From Diatrype stigma (Eukaryota > Ascomycota > Sordariomycetes > Xylariales > Diatrypaceae), in the NCBI GenBank assembly GCA_022225965.2, contig JAKJXP020000031.1, positions 62,001-126,000 of the forward strand: a DNA stretch of 64,000 nucleotides, read 5' to 3'. Made by a program: the position numbers and the translations under genes. Under the pieces are notes generated by a model, which made no database searches, was not told the DNA's origin, and was given only the letters and a program-made list of their open reading frames with translations. This document shows, piece after piece, positions 35,151 through 45,450 of this stretch (positions within the stretch are counted from its first letter, which is position 1; each line of letters opens with the position of its first letter).

Positions 35151-37804
35151 TCAATACGCCCAGGGGCTCTTCCAACGCCCCATGAGGCGCTGCGCCGAGT
35201 ACGGCACCCAGGGGCGCAGCGCCTCATCGACGTACCATCGAGGCAGCAGGCCCTCCTGCAGCGCGACAGCGATGCCGCGGTTGATGTGGTTGAGGTACCC
35301 CTTGTACCCCTTGCTCCGGACGTATTCGCGGGGCTTGCGGGGCTGCTTGCCGGCCCCCTCCACCTCCCCCTCTCCCACATCCACCATCTCCACGTCCTCG
35401 GCGGTGGCGGCGGCGTTCGCGCTAGCCTCTCCCGGACTACCATCATCATCACTGCCGCTCTCGCTATCACTGCCACTGTCGTAGTCGCCGGCCCACCCGC
35501 CCCCGTCCCCCTGGAGGAGCGTGCCTGTCCAGCGCCCGAGCGGCACGACGGCGCCGGCGAACGGCTGCGCGTCGGCGCCGAGCGCGACGGCGCGCACCGC
35601 GCTCCAGCCCATGAGCTCGGCCTCGCGCCGCGCCGCCTCGAGGGCCGGGAACGGGTCCTCCGGCACGTCGACCGGCGGGCCCCAGCGGTCGAGCTGCAGC
35701 TGCGCCGCGAGGTAGGGCCGCGCCGCGTCCCGCTCGCCGTCGCGCAGTGAGTATAACGCCTCCTTGCCGACGCTGCTGCGCTCGCTCGCCGTCTTCGGAA
35801 TCGGAGCGCCGGGGCGCGGGGCCGCGTGGTAGGTTCCTGGGTCGCGGTGGGGCATGCTGGAAGAAAGGGGAAGAAGGTTAACGTTATGGGTGAACTTCGT
35901 AAAGGGGATGTGTGTGTGGGGGGGGGGGGGGGCTAAACCCATCTCCCTTGACCAGAACCAAACCCCAAAAAGAGATAGAAGAAAGGAAAGGAGAAGGACA
36001 AGGGAAAAGAAAATGAAAAACTTACTTGTACAACTTGCCCGAGACCCGGAACGCCTTGGCGCGGCCGATGATGTTGCGGACGACGCGCGCCGGGTGCGGC
36101 AGGGCCGCGTACAGGACCTCCTTGGCGTCGTCGGCCTGGTCGAGCAGGCGCACGACCGGCAGGTCCGCGAGCCGGTACTCCTCCGTCTCGGCCCGCGCCG
36201 CCGCGAAGCTCTGCAGCAGCGCCCCCGACAGGATGTACAGGCGCCCGTAGACCGTGGCGCCCGGCGACTCCGTGATGGTCGCGTGGCCCTCGGCCGAGCG
36301 CATCTCCTTGGGCGCGATGGAGTTGCCCTTGAAAATGTAGTTGGTCGGGAGCTTGTCTGGGACTGCGGTGGGGAGGGCTTGGGGGGTGGTCAGCTATGTT
36401 TTCGTTGTATATATATAGATCTGGAGGCTGGGGTGAGTCGGTTGGGAGAGAGGGGCTAGGCTGAGCTGGTTGGTCGATAGAATGGATGGGTTGGATAGAG
36501 GGTACGAGGACTCGATGAAGGCAATGTGAGGATAGTTGTGAGCAGGTGAAGGTGTGGAGAGATGAGTACATCGGCAGGCGGATGGATGAATGGATGGATG
36601 GATGGATGATGATCTGTCCGATCTCCTACCATCTACACGTGTAGCCAGTGGGTGCTAGAGGAGAGGATCACAGGGCCGCGGGGAGGGAGGTGTTGTGGTG
36701 AAGATCAATTGTCCATCAATTGAATCCATCACGTAGGAGTAGGGAAACGAGGAAAAAGAAAACAAAACGAGATGAAAATAACAAGGAAAACAGAAAAAAG
36801 AAGAATAGGGAAAACTCACGCTGTCGGCGCGGTCCGCACAGCAGCCAGCGATAGCCAGGCGCGTCAGCCAGGCCAACATACACGGCATCAGGCAGCATGG
36901 CCTTCATGTGGGACTCGTCGAAGTACTGGCCGTAGGCGAACAGGTAGACCTCGCCCTCGCCCGGCTCCGGGAAAGCGGGACGCGCGCGCTCGTACTGGAT
37001 GGGCGACATGGGCATTCCTCGCGGCTCGATTCTCTCGGGCTCGGGCTCCGACTCCGGCTCCTGGGCCTGGGCTCGCGGCGTGAGCGGCTCGACGCTGGGC
37101 GTGCTCGGGCATTGGTCGGATGATGGTGATGGTGACGATGACGCGCCAGGCGTGGAGGACGCCACCGGCGTGGGGATGGCGTTGTCGTCGTCGTCACGGA
37201 CGTTGGCGTTGGCGTTGGCGTTGCCACGGGCGTTGCGGTTGGCGGTGCGGGCGATCTGAGCGATCTGCTCGAGCGTGAAGTTGGTGGGACAGTAATGCAT
37301 GTCGTCTCGGGTGTTGTTCGACAGTTCTGCGTCGCTCGCGATGTTGTGGGCGTTGTTGTTGATGTTGCTGCCAGTGTGGCCGCTGGTGCGAGTGCGAGTG
37401 CTAGTAGGTCCAACGTTGGTGTTAGTGTTGGTGTTGGGGTTGCTACCCTGGTTGTTGTTGTTGTTGTACTGCCCGTAGTTGCTAAGAGGGCTGGGTGTGT
37501 TTAGGATGGAAAGTTCAGAGCTTGAGGCATACCCGTGGGATGGGGGAAACGGGGGATCAAGAAGACCTGATCGTGTACCTCTAGCAGTGGTATTCAATTC
37601 TTCAGCAGGATCATCGTTGCTGGAAAATTCTGCAGGGTCTTCAGCAGGGCCACTGTTGCTGGAAAACTCCGCGGGGCCTTGGACATGTACTCGGCCAGTA
37701 GTACGAGTGGTAGTACTGCTGTCGGCGATGGATCGATGGTCGATGCGCGGAGGGTCGATGGAGAGAGGGCTGGTCCCTCGGTTTTCGTTACCATGTCCTT
37801 CCAT
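35151..37804 (-). CDS. Gamma-glutamylcyclotransferase-fold protein with long disordered N-terminus
   Basis: Three exons: 37804-36820, 36362-36026, 35856-35151 (675 aa). Junctions keep frame and join a recognisable GGCT/AIG2-fold domain at about 283-425: VYLFAYGQYFDESHMKAMLP, VGLADAPGYRWLLCG, TNYIFKGNSIAP, then SPGATVYGRLYIL and an ETEEYRLADLPV segment. The family makes 5-oxoproline from gamma-glutamyl compounds. In active members the loop after the first strand reads YGSN; here it is YGQY, so activity is uncertain. Residues 1 to about 280 are Asn, Thr, Ser and Pro-rich low complexity. The C-terminal 250 residues hold an acidic stretch and a conserved-looking end (EYVRSKGYKGYLNHINRGIA). The first Met is the least certain point; a later start would shorten only the disordered part. 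Confidence 0.8.
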
Positions 37805-37819
37805 GATGATTGCTTATCG

Positions 37820-38160
37820 CAAAGGCGATTGGGAATGGCGTCGAAAGGTACTACCAGTTGGATTGCCGGAACACGATGAATGGGAGTAGGATGAGGCAGG
37901 ATAGGTTGTCGTTAGGGAGGTCGTCGATATATACTACCAGTCGTATCACCAGAACACGGCGATTGGGAGATGAGATGTGCCAGGCAGGTTGTCGTTGGCA
38001 ATGGCGTCGACAGATACTTCCAGTTGGATCACCAGAACACGACGATTGGGAGATAGGATAAGGTAGGCAGGTCGTCGTTGGCAATGGCGTTGACAGATAC
38101 TACCAGTCGGATTACCAGAAACACGATGATCGGAAGACGAGATGAGGAAGACAAGTCGTC
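37820..38160. repeat. About 83-bp minisatellite, four degenerate copies
   Basis: The core CTACCAG (or CTTCCAG) recurs at 37,850, 37,934, 38,017 and 38,100, each followed by a conserved GGATTACCAGAACACGACGA-like block, so the unit is about 83-84 bp. Copies differ by a few substitutions. The array starts within 20 bases of the start codon of the minus-strand GGCT-fold gene. Confidence 0.85.
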
Positions 38161-38350
38161 GCCAGGATGGGTAACTCTCTCTGGTTCAAGTGCGAAGTGT
38201 TCAGGTGTGAAGTGTGCAGGTCTGTTGTTTATGGCATGGAAGGTCTAGCAGGCAGGTCGTCGCCAGGATGGGTAACTCTCTGGGTCAAGCGTGAAGTGTT
38301 CAGGTGCGAAGTGTGCAGGTCTATTGTTTATGGTACGGAAGGTCTAGGGT
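38157..38350. repeat. 101-bp tandem duplication
   Basis: A block beginning GCCAGGATGGGTAACTCTCT occurs at 38,161 and again at 38,262. The match continues to the GGAAGGTCTAG block in both copies with a few changes. It adjoins the 83-bp array and shares the GTCGTCG lead-in. Confidence 0.85.
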
Positions 38351-39079
38351 CGACGTTTCCCTGCAGACGACGGTTGCCCTGTAGATGGCGAGTTGCTTAT
38401 TCGCTTTTCTACTTGTGTATTCACCTCAGTGTCGTTTATTCTGCCATGTTAGGCGACTCACTATCAGACGGCGTGCCTATCTCCCAGCATGTCGTAACAG
38501 CAACGGGGTAGGTGCCGACTGTTGCCTAGCTACCACCTTGAAGTGAATTCGATACTTCGATATTAGTCCATTAGGGTGGAATCGTCCCTGCTCTTCAGAC
38601 ATCGATCGTACCAAAGCAGGCTGTAAGTACGGTCTGCTCTCAAGGAAGAATACCTAGGTACTAGGTAGAGTGGACGTAGACCATAGCTGATATCGTGGTT
38701 GTAGACGGTTTATTCACTTTAGCGTTCCTTCCTATACCCGACCTCTATGGCCAGACAGCATTGATTACAGCTTCTGGTAACGTAGCCAGAGGCTATGAAT
38801 CTAAAGTCCAGTATCCGATACAGTAGGTTGAAAGAGAGGGACGGGGTTATAAAGAGGTAGAGGCATATGTCTATTGACTCTTCATTGTACTAATATCGCT
38901 CATCACCACATGGTGAACTCCGGCGTCTTGTTCAGATGTTGAACCAGATAGGTAAATCTCTAAATACCGTTCTGTTACTGATGGTGTAAGTCTACCAATA
39001 TCCAGTGGCCAATTCACACGTCGTCACGGGCGATGAAAGCTCACGTCTTAGATACCAACTCAAAGAGCTTTCAAATCCT

Positions 39080-40889
39080 TCACCACCACTTCTCACACAA
39101 TACCCTATGTGGCTCCATGGCCACCGGGCCCTTCGGATCCGTAAGCTCCCTTGCGAACTCATCCGTCATGGCAGGAACGCCGCATATGTAGACGACAGCG
39201 AACCTGCGATTGGCCGGATCCCTTCCCACGGCATCCGTCACGTCGTCTACCGTTATCCTGCGGCTGAGAAAGTGCAAGCCCCTCTTCATCTCCGCACTGT
39301 TACCCTCGATATTGTCGTCGTATCCAGAGAGGGAAATCGTGTTTTCTTCCTCCTCGTCCGTTCCCCCAGTGAGGAAGAGCCGTAGCTTCCCCTTCAAGCC
39401 CCTCCTCGCACCAGCAGCAGGCGTGTTAGGGGCAAAAATCGACGCGATCCTGTCTAGGAACAGGATCTGATCCGCTTTGTAATCGTTCGTTGGGCCTGAG
39501 CCTGGGGGTCTCCGGACCGAGTATAGAAACTCGACCTCGAACGAGGGGGCCAGGGCGTTGGGGTTCTCGGCAATTGCGCTGACTGGAAATCAGACGAATG
39601 GGATGGGATGGAAGGGAGGGTTAGTCTTCCGCTGTTTCTGACTGCCTACTTTCTGACCAAACCCCCCGTCACGTCTGTTCGAAATGGAGAAAGGTGGAAA
39701 TAGGGAAATAAGGAAGGAAGATCAAAGTAATGCACAAGCTGGCAAACCTATCGAATGAACTACTTACGCATGCTCACAAGCGGGTTGACCCCCACGCCTC
39801 CCGCGACAAAGACCGCCTTCCGCAGAAGGGACCGGACGTTGATCCCGGGCGGCGGCCAGACGAAGCTGCCGCCGATGCGGACTCGAAGCTCCTTCCCCAA
39901 GATCGTAGCCGCGACTTCTGGAGCATCGCCCTGCCACTGCGCAGCATCCGGGGTTTTGTTAGCGAACCCATTTCATATAATGAGTCTAAGGGGGCACACC
40001 GGAGCGAGGAGGTGGAAGTTTGGGGTTTCCCAGGACCCCAGGAAAAGCGAAACTGCTTTCATCTCCTCGAACAAAGAGAGATGCTATTATCCCGCTAATG
40101 TCTTCTCTCCCAAGTAACCTCCGAAAACTTGGAAATTAACACCGACACTAGCCGAGTACAAAGGTACAGAGACGAAATTGATGGATGGAAAAAGGGAACC
40201 ATAGGCTTATACTGGTCTGATGCGAGATAAGAAGATAAATAAAATAAAACTGCTTAATATAGCTTACGAGCCAGGCGGCGGGCGGGTTATCAGGCGACCT
40301 CTGAACAGCGAGCTCAAGGTATCCCGGCTCTTCTTCTTCCCCTCCCTCTCCTCCTGCTGCTGCTGCCCCTACGTCCGCTCCTGCCTTAGTAGTGGTGGGT
40401 GTCCTCTTTCTCCAGCGCGCCTTCGATGGCGCCGACGTGATGGTGAAGCCGCCGGCCTTGGGCACGCCGGGGACGAAGACGTCGAGCCATTGGCCCGGGA
40501 GGAACTAAGTTTATGCGCTCGTCAGTCATGGAGCGTGCGGTGCCGTGCATGCGCGACTGATCGAGTACGCGCGCGTGGAGTAGGTAGCAGCAACCATGGG
40601 ATATCATACTCTTATGACAGGCCCTTCCCGTGGGACTTCCAGGCGGAACACCCGGATCTGGTCGTTGACCTGGTCGACCTTGCTGAGGGTTACGGTATGG
40701 AGGGACTAGGCGAGAACCGTCAGTTAATCCGTAACTAGGTAGTTTCTGACGTTGGACTTCGGTTTCGGATCAAAGAGAACGAAAAGAAAATGATAAAATG
40801 ATGAGACAAAACAAAATAGCTCTCACCTGCCCTCGCGGCTCTGCTGCTGTCCGCTCGAGATGGCCCACTTTCTCTCCTGAGGTCGCCAT
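39080..40889 (-). CDS. OXNAD1-like FAD/NAD(P)-dependent oxidoreductase
   Basis: Five exons: 40889-40827, 40705-40610, 40504-40268, 39936-39768, 39582-39080 (355 aa). It has the ferredoxin-reductase (FNR-like) architecture: an FAD-binding barrel, with FLPGQWLDVFVPG at about 54-66 and the flavin motif GGFTITSAPSK at 71-81; then a NAD(P)-binding Rossmann domain with FVAGGVGVNPLVSM near 175-188, VEFLYSVRRP and CGVPAMTDEF near 322; it ends VLCEKWW. The closest named relative is human OXNAD1, of unknown substrate and possibly mitochondrial. A Lys/Thr/Ala/Gly/Glu-rich insert (84-113) interrupts the FAD domain. All splice sites are GT-AG and reading frames match family order, so the model is well supported; the electron acceptor is unknown. 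Confidence 0.88.
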
Positions 40890-41479
40890 GCCGCTGCGAG
40901 AGAGTTGGTATGGGTGAGGGAAGATAGGCTGGCTCCCTTGTATCCTAGCGAGTTAGTTGCCGAAATAAATACCCGTCAATGTTCGGGTTTGCCGAAGACA
41001 CGATAGAATTGTAAACTGGCTCCTTTACGTGGGGCAGCGATTCCTGGAAGGAGGTAACGATTGTAGTTGAAAGAAGGTTCGTTTCAATCCCCACAAGAGG
41101 CTGAGCGGGGTTCCCGATGCGTTAAGGGTAGCTGATGCTTTATTCTGCGAAGCTGATCACGACAACTGGTTCTAGCTATAGACATTATGTACAACCTGGA
41201 TTACCCCCTTAGCCACCGGCCAAAACTTTGATTAAAGTGTAACATCACCGAAATACAGTGGATAGCAACTAGCACTGCTTATATTGTCTTAGCAGTGCTA
41301 CATCTTCACAACCGTCAAGCAGGATGTTCTTCAAGGGGCCACAGACAATCAGGACAACGTGATTGGCAAATACTGAGCAATGTGTGATACAAGTTAATCG
41401 TAGGGCCCAATACGTACTTTCTCTGCGCCTTCGTCAACTTTCGACTTCCGAAACCAAGCCAACCAGTCTCGGTCGAGGC
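40890..41479. other. Intergenic region
   Basis: Upstream of the OXNAD1-like gene and downstream of the DUF7918-like gene, both on the minus strand. No gene or notable repeat seen. Confidence 0.6.
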
Positions 41480-43336
41480 TCAGATCCAGTTGCCCGCAGG
41501 AGGATCTCTAACTCCTTTGGCTTGGATACCGGCATCTCTGGCTGCATCGTTGGGGGCCACGTCTCCATGCTTCTTAGGACTTATAGCAAACTCCTTATGT
41601 ATCGAAGTATCGGATAAAGAGTCGCTCGCACGCTGATCCGGTCGTGGACTCCACAGGCGCTCAACGCACCCGCTCTTGCGGCGCAGTGGTGACGGACTAT
41701 GTCTTAGCCACTCCGCCTCGGTCGGATTCAGAGTATCTGTTTGGGAGTTCTCATCTTCAGATTGTGAACTCTCTTCAAACAGAGTGTGCATCTTGACTCT
41801 GCCTCTCGCTGGCGATGACTGGGCAAGAGGAATTTCAAATTCATCAAAGTGGCGTTCAAGCACACTGCCGGTGGTTGGGAGATAAGATTCTGGTGATGGC
41901 CGTTCAGGCGAAGGTGATGCTTCTGGAGAATAGTGTGAATCCGCATAGTCTGACAGTGAAACGTTGCTAAGCTTCGACTCATTGCCGTGCTCCAATTCCA
42001 GCGCTTGCATTGACTCAGAAGGTATCAGCACTGGCTGTGCGGTATCCAATTCGATTTCTTCTCTATCGAACTCGTCGCCGTCGACGTACTGCATCAGCGA
42101 TGGGGTCAGGGATGGGCAGTTTGACCGAAGGGACGCAGTGGATGCTTGCCTCGGGCGTGTTGTTGGAAGTTCTGGCAATGGTCTCTGTAGGATGTTTTCC
42201 ATGGTCGTTTCTTTCGGCAATTTGCAGGGTTCTGGGACGGCGTCATCGGATCGAAAGCGTGGCGAGAGCTTGGGGTGACCGTTGGTAGTATTGTCTCCTT
42301 CCGTGCCGGGGGTATCTGAGGACTCTAAATTGACTGGGCCAGTAGATCTTTTGTTATCCTCAAAGGCCCGAGTCTCTGAGGTTCCAATGCCGAAGGAGAA
42401 CTGCTGGAATGGCTGAGATACATACTCCGAATGCTGGTTTCCTCGGGGTTTCCTATGTGAAGGGTTACGTTGTTTAGGCGTGAACAGCGAGGCCTCTCCT
42501 TCAGGGATCAGGTTTAGCTGCTGGAGATGCTTCATGGAACGGTAGTGAAAGCGAAATGTGCAATATGGGAAGCCTTTCGGGTCAATAAGGTTATACTGGT
42601 AGTAAGTAGCATCCTGGGGGTTGTCGACAAGGCCACCGTTAGGAGACCTATGCGGTATAAGCTAGGATCTTCCTGGGGAAGTCTGCAAACAGAGAGAGTG
42701 GACTTACGCTATGCTATAACGCTCTTGACAACGGTATTCATGAAGTTCAGGGGGCACACGTCTCTGCTTGCTGGCTCGATAAACTTGGACCTCAATTGTG
42801 CCACCATCCTCGGCGACCGATTTATTTTCATGTCCGAGCGTGAAGCTGAAATAGCGGGCTTCGATGCCGACTTGGGGCAAATCGATGTCACCATACTGCT
42901 CCCTCCATCTGTCGCCCGGTTTATAGAGCGCCCTACTGAGACTGCCCAACGGTTGACGAGCGGGGTTGGTTCCCCAAGAGGCGACCTGGTGTCCGTTCAT
43001 GAGTACCTTGAAATATAAATATTTCGAAGGTGGAGGGTCCTGCGTAACGGCATATCGCAGCCAAAATTGCTCACCTGAAAGTAGTTAGGTACAGCCCGAG
43101 TGATAGGAGATGGCGGGACGACAATGCTTACCAGGCAATGAAGGGATGTAGACGGACACCCGGGGGTTGACTTTCTGGCGAGTGGGGTCGGCATCTGAGG
43201 TTCGTTCATTCTGATTGTCATCTAGATCAACTTTCTTCAGGCGGACGGAGAAACTATCCGGGTGGGAGTATTCCTTTAGGATTCCGTTCACCCGACCCAC
43301 AACGACGCAGACATCGATGCCTCGGAAGTGCGGCAT
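41480..43336 (-). CDS. Conserved fungal protein, DUF7918-like
   Basis: Three exons: 43336-43132, 43074-42708, 42647-41480 (579 aa). Residues 1 to about 240 look like a compact beta-rich domain: MPHFRGIDVCVVVGRVNG, NPRVSVYIPSLPGEQFWLRY, YFKVLMNGHQVASWGTNP, VGIEARYFSFTLGHENKS, GGTIEVQVYRAS, and finally FRFHYRSMKHLQQLNLIP. This order resembles the fungal DUF7918 family, which has no known function. The remaining 340 residues are Ser, Pro, Glu-rich and probably disordered, with SP and TP sites that could be phosphorylated. An alternative acceptor upstream of exon 3 would not keep the conserved frame, so I chose 42647. No signal or membrane segment. Function unknown; a nuclear or cytosolic place is a guess. 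Confidence 0.78.
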
Positions 43337-44302
43337 CTTGGTCTCAGGGTCATGTAGTCGTGCTGGAATCCTGGTTGTGCTGTAGGAATTGGATGTCAAG
43401 CCTTTCGTAATCGTCGGACTTTGGGTGCTTACCGAGGTGCGTAAGGCAACTAAAGATGATGGTGAAGATAACGGAACTTCCAATGTTTACAAATTCAGGT
43501 GGACTTCAAGTAGGCAGACACCTGCGAACTGAGTGCCAGCAACAAAAGGAATGAAGAATAGGTAGTACCTACCTACATAAGGTAGAGTGAGTGGCAGCTT
43601 GGGGGTTCCAGCATAACAGACAACGTACATACCTAGGTAGGTAACTACACAGTAGGTATGTACATACATGCCTGTGTAGTTGTGATTTTTCAAGTCCAAC
43701 CTTCCAAGATCCCGTCGCCTGTGTGTTTAAGGTTGTGTTATTGACACCCATTGAGCCATACCTTCCCTACCTAATACTCGCACGAGGCAGGTAGTTCCCG
43801 CCTGTAGCAGTTGCTTGCTTCTTTCGCCGTGCTTTCCCAGCCCAAACGTGGATAGGCATTTTTTGACTATACCTACTGGGCACTTACCTCCTGACTCTGA
43901 AAAGGTAAGAGCTGTTTACCTAATAAGTGAATCTGGAAAATGAAATGGCCATAGGTACTTATCAGTGAGGATATGTAGGGTATTTCAATCGCCCCTATAA
44001 GCTGCACCATACTAGCTTAACCTTTAGGTATGGATCGTTGAGCAAGTGTATATAGCACCTGTATCTCAATCATCTACCCATCAAGCTCGTCCTACACCAC
44101 GGCTGAATCATGGATATGTGAGGCAACGTCGAGTATGTCAAACCAGAGACATGCGAGCTCATAAAGGTTCGGAGATGTCACCTCGACCATTCATTCCATG
44201 CACTAGCAGTTGGACTCCGATATATACACAGCAGCCTGGAGAATCTGTCGAATTCGATTTATTTTGGGATCTCGGTCATAGTAGCAATATGCGGCATCCT
44301 AA
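43337..44302. other. Intergenic region rich in TACCTA/TAGGTA
   Basis: Upstream of the DUF7918-like gene and downstream of NDUFS5. TACCTA/TAGGTA motifs are dense at 43,560-43,670. No gene recognised. Confidence 0.6.
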
Positions 44303-44797
44303 TCATGCACCGCCCAGCACTTTCTTGGTATCCTCTTCCTTGCCTATCAACCCCAGATTCCGTATTTGACCAGCCGTCGGCGCATTGTCCCGTGGTGAGG
44401 AGTTTTCGGCTTTTCTATAAGCTGCTTGTAGCGCTCTGACTCGTGCGGCCTGTACCTATGGCATTAGCAATCCGGCCTGTCCTCACTCGGCTGCTCACGG
44501 TTGTATATGTAGAGCAGTTCGGCAGCATGGGGATCGTGCCGAGACTGACCTCCTTCTTGTGATGCAGGCACTCGTAGTAATCCTCCAATACCGGCGCACA
44601 CTTCTTCTTTCCGGTATCGTCTTCAGCGGACGTGTTGACGACATAGCAGGCTAGCAGTTCCTGCCAGAAGGGAAAGCATCGTCCAGGACCTGTCCATTGA
44701 GATTGTTCGTGTCAGCTTCAGGAGCCATTGATCCATTGATCCATTGAATCATGGGCCGACAGTACCGACCTCCGTGTAGCCCGTACCCAGACGACAT
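44303..44797 (-). CDS. NDUFS5: Complex I subunit NDUFS5 homologue (twin CX9C)
   Basis: Three exons: 44797-44770, 44689-44550, 44449-44303 (104 aa). NDUFS5 is an accessory subunit on the intermembrane face of mitochondrial NADH dehydrogenase, imported through the Mia40 disulphide relay. The start is MSSGYGLHGG, then RCFPFWQELLACYVV, a lysine-rich turn, and KKCAPVLEDYYECLHHKKE. This gives two CX9C motifs (Cys 14/24 and 40/50), the hallmark of the family. Exon 3 adds AARVRALQAAYRKAE and a short basic tail. The acceptor of exon 3 is ambiguous: sites ending at 44456 and 44450 are both AG and in frame, giving VQAARV or AARV; homologues favour the shorter. The gene is divergent from SEC39. Confidence 0.9.
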
Positions 44798-45450
44798 GCT
44801 GTCTTCTGTACGTGTGCAGGCGTTGATATGGTTGTGTTGGGCAGTATCGGTAGTTGAGAACCTTGGAACCAAGCTCCCGAAGTCGAATTGGTCTGCCTAT
44901 CTGCGAGCCGGTCGCCGCTGCGTCTCGAGTTGACGTTGAGTTTAGTGGGTATGACCTACTACGTAGTACAAGGCTAAGGCTAAGCAGGAGCCACTTAAGC
45001 TTCATGCCTGAGGACCCCACCCTACCAGTGCGGACCAGTGAGACCTCGGGATCATCTGACTTGTGAGCATCACTCGAGTTACGTACAGAACTCTAGCCAC
45101 GATCGAACAGTCAAGCCACGATACGATATCTTGCTGAAGGTTCTGCCCCACTACCATCCGCATAATTCCGTATAATAGAAAAGCACTGATATGCCAATAT
45201 TCTTGCCTTTGTCTAGCTATCCTCCCATGATATATGCATATATGTATCAACAGGTCATTAACCATTAACACGCTGGCTGGTTGGCCATGAATGAACCCGA
45301 AGCTTGATATCATCACTCCTGCTTTGGGGTATTCAGGTAGCACCCTGACACCTTGCGTACTATCCACCAGGAGCTCCGCCTGAGGGCCTTATTCCCACCT
45401 TTTCATGAACCTTTCCCTACGACTTTTACCGTTATGCTCCGAGGATAATC
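44798..45450. other. Divergent promoter region, NDUFS5 and SEC39
   Basis: About 650 bases between the start codons of divergent genes. Short frames here resemble no protein. Confidence 0.55.

Larger units (their letters stand above)
37805..39079. other. Intergenic with minisatellite, upstream of the GGCT-fold gene
   Basis: Contains an 83-bp minisatellite and a 101-bp tandem duplication (described separately), then unremarkable DNA to the 3' end of the OXNAD1-like gene. No gene seen. Confidence 0.6.
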
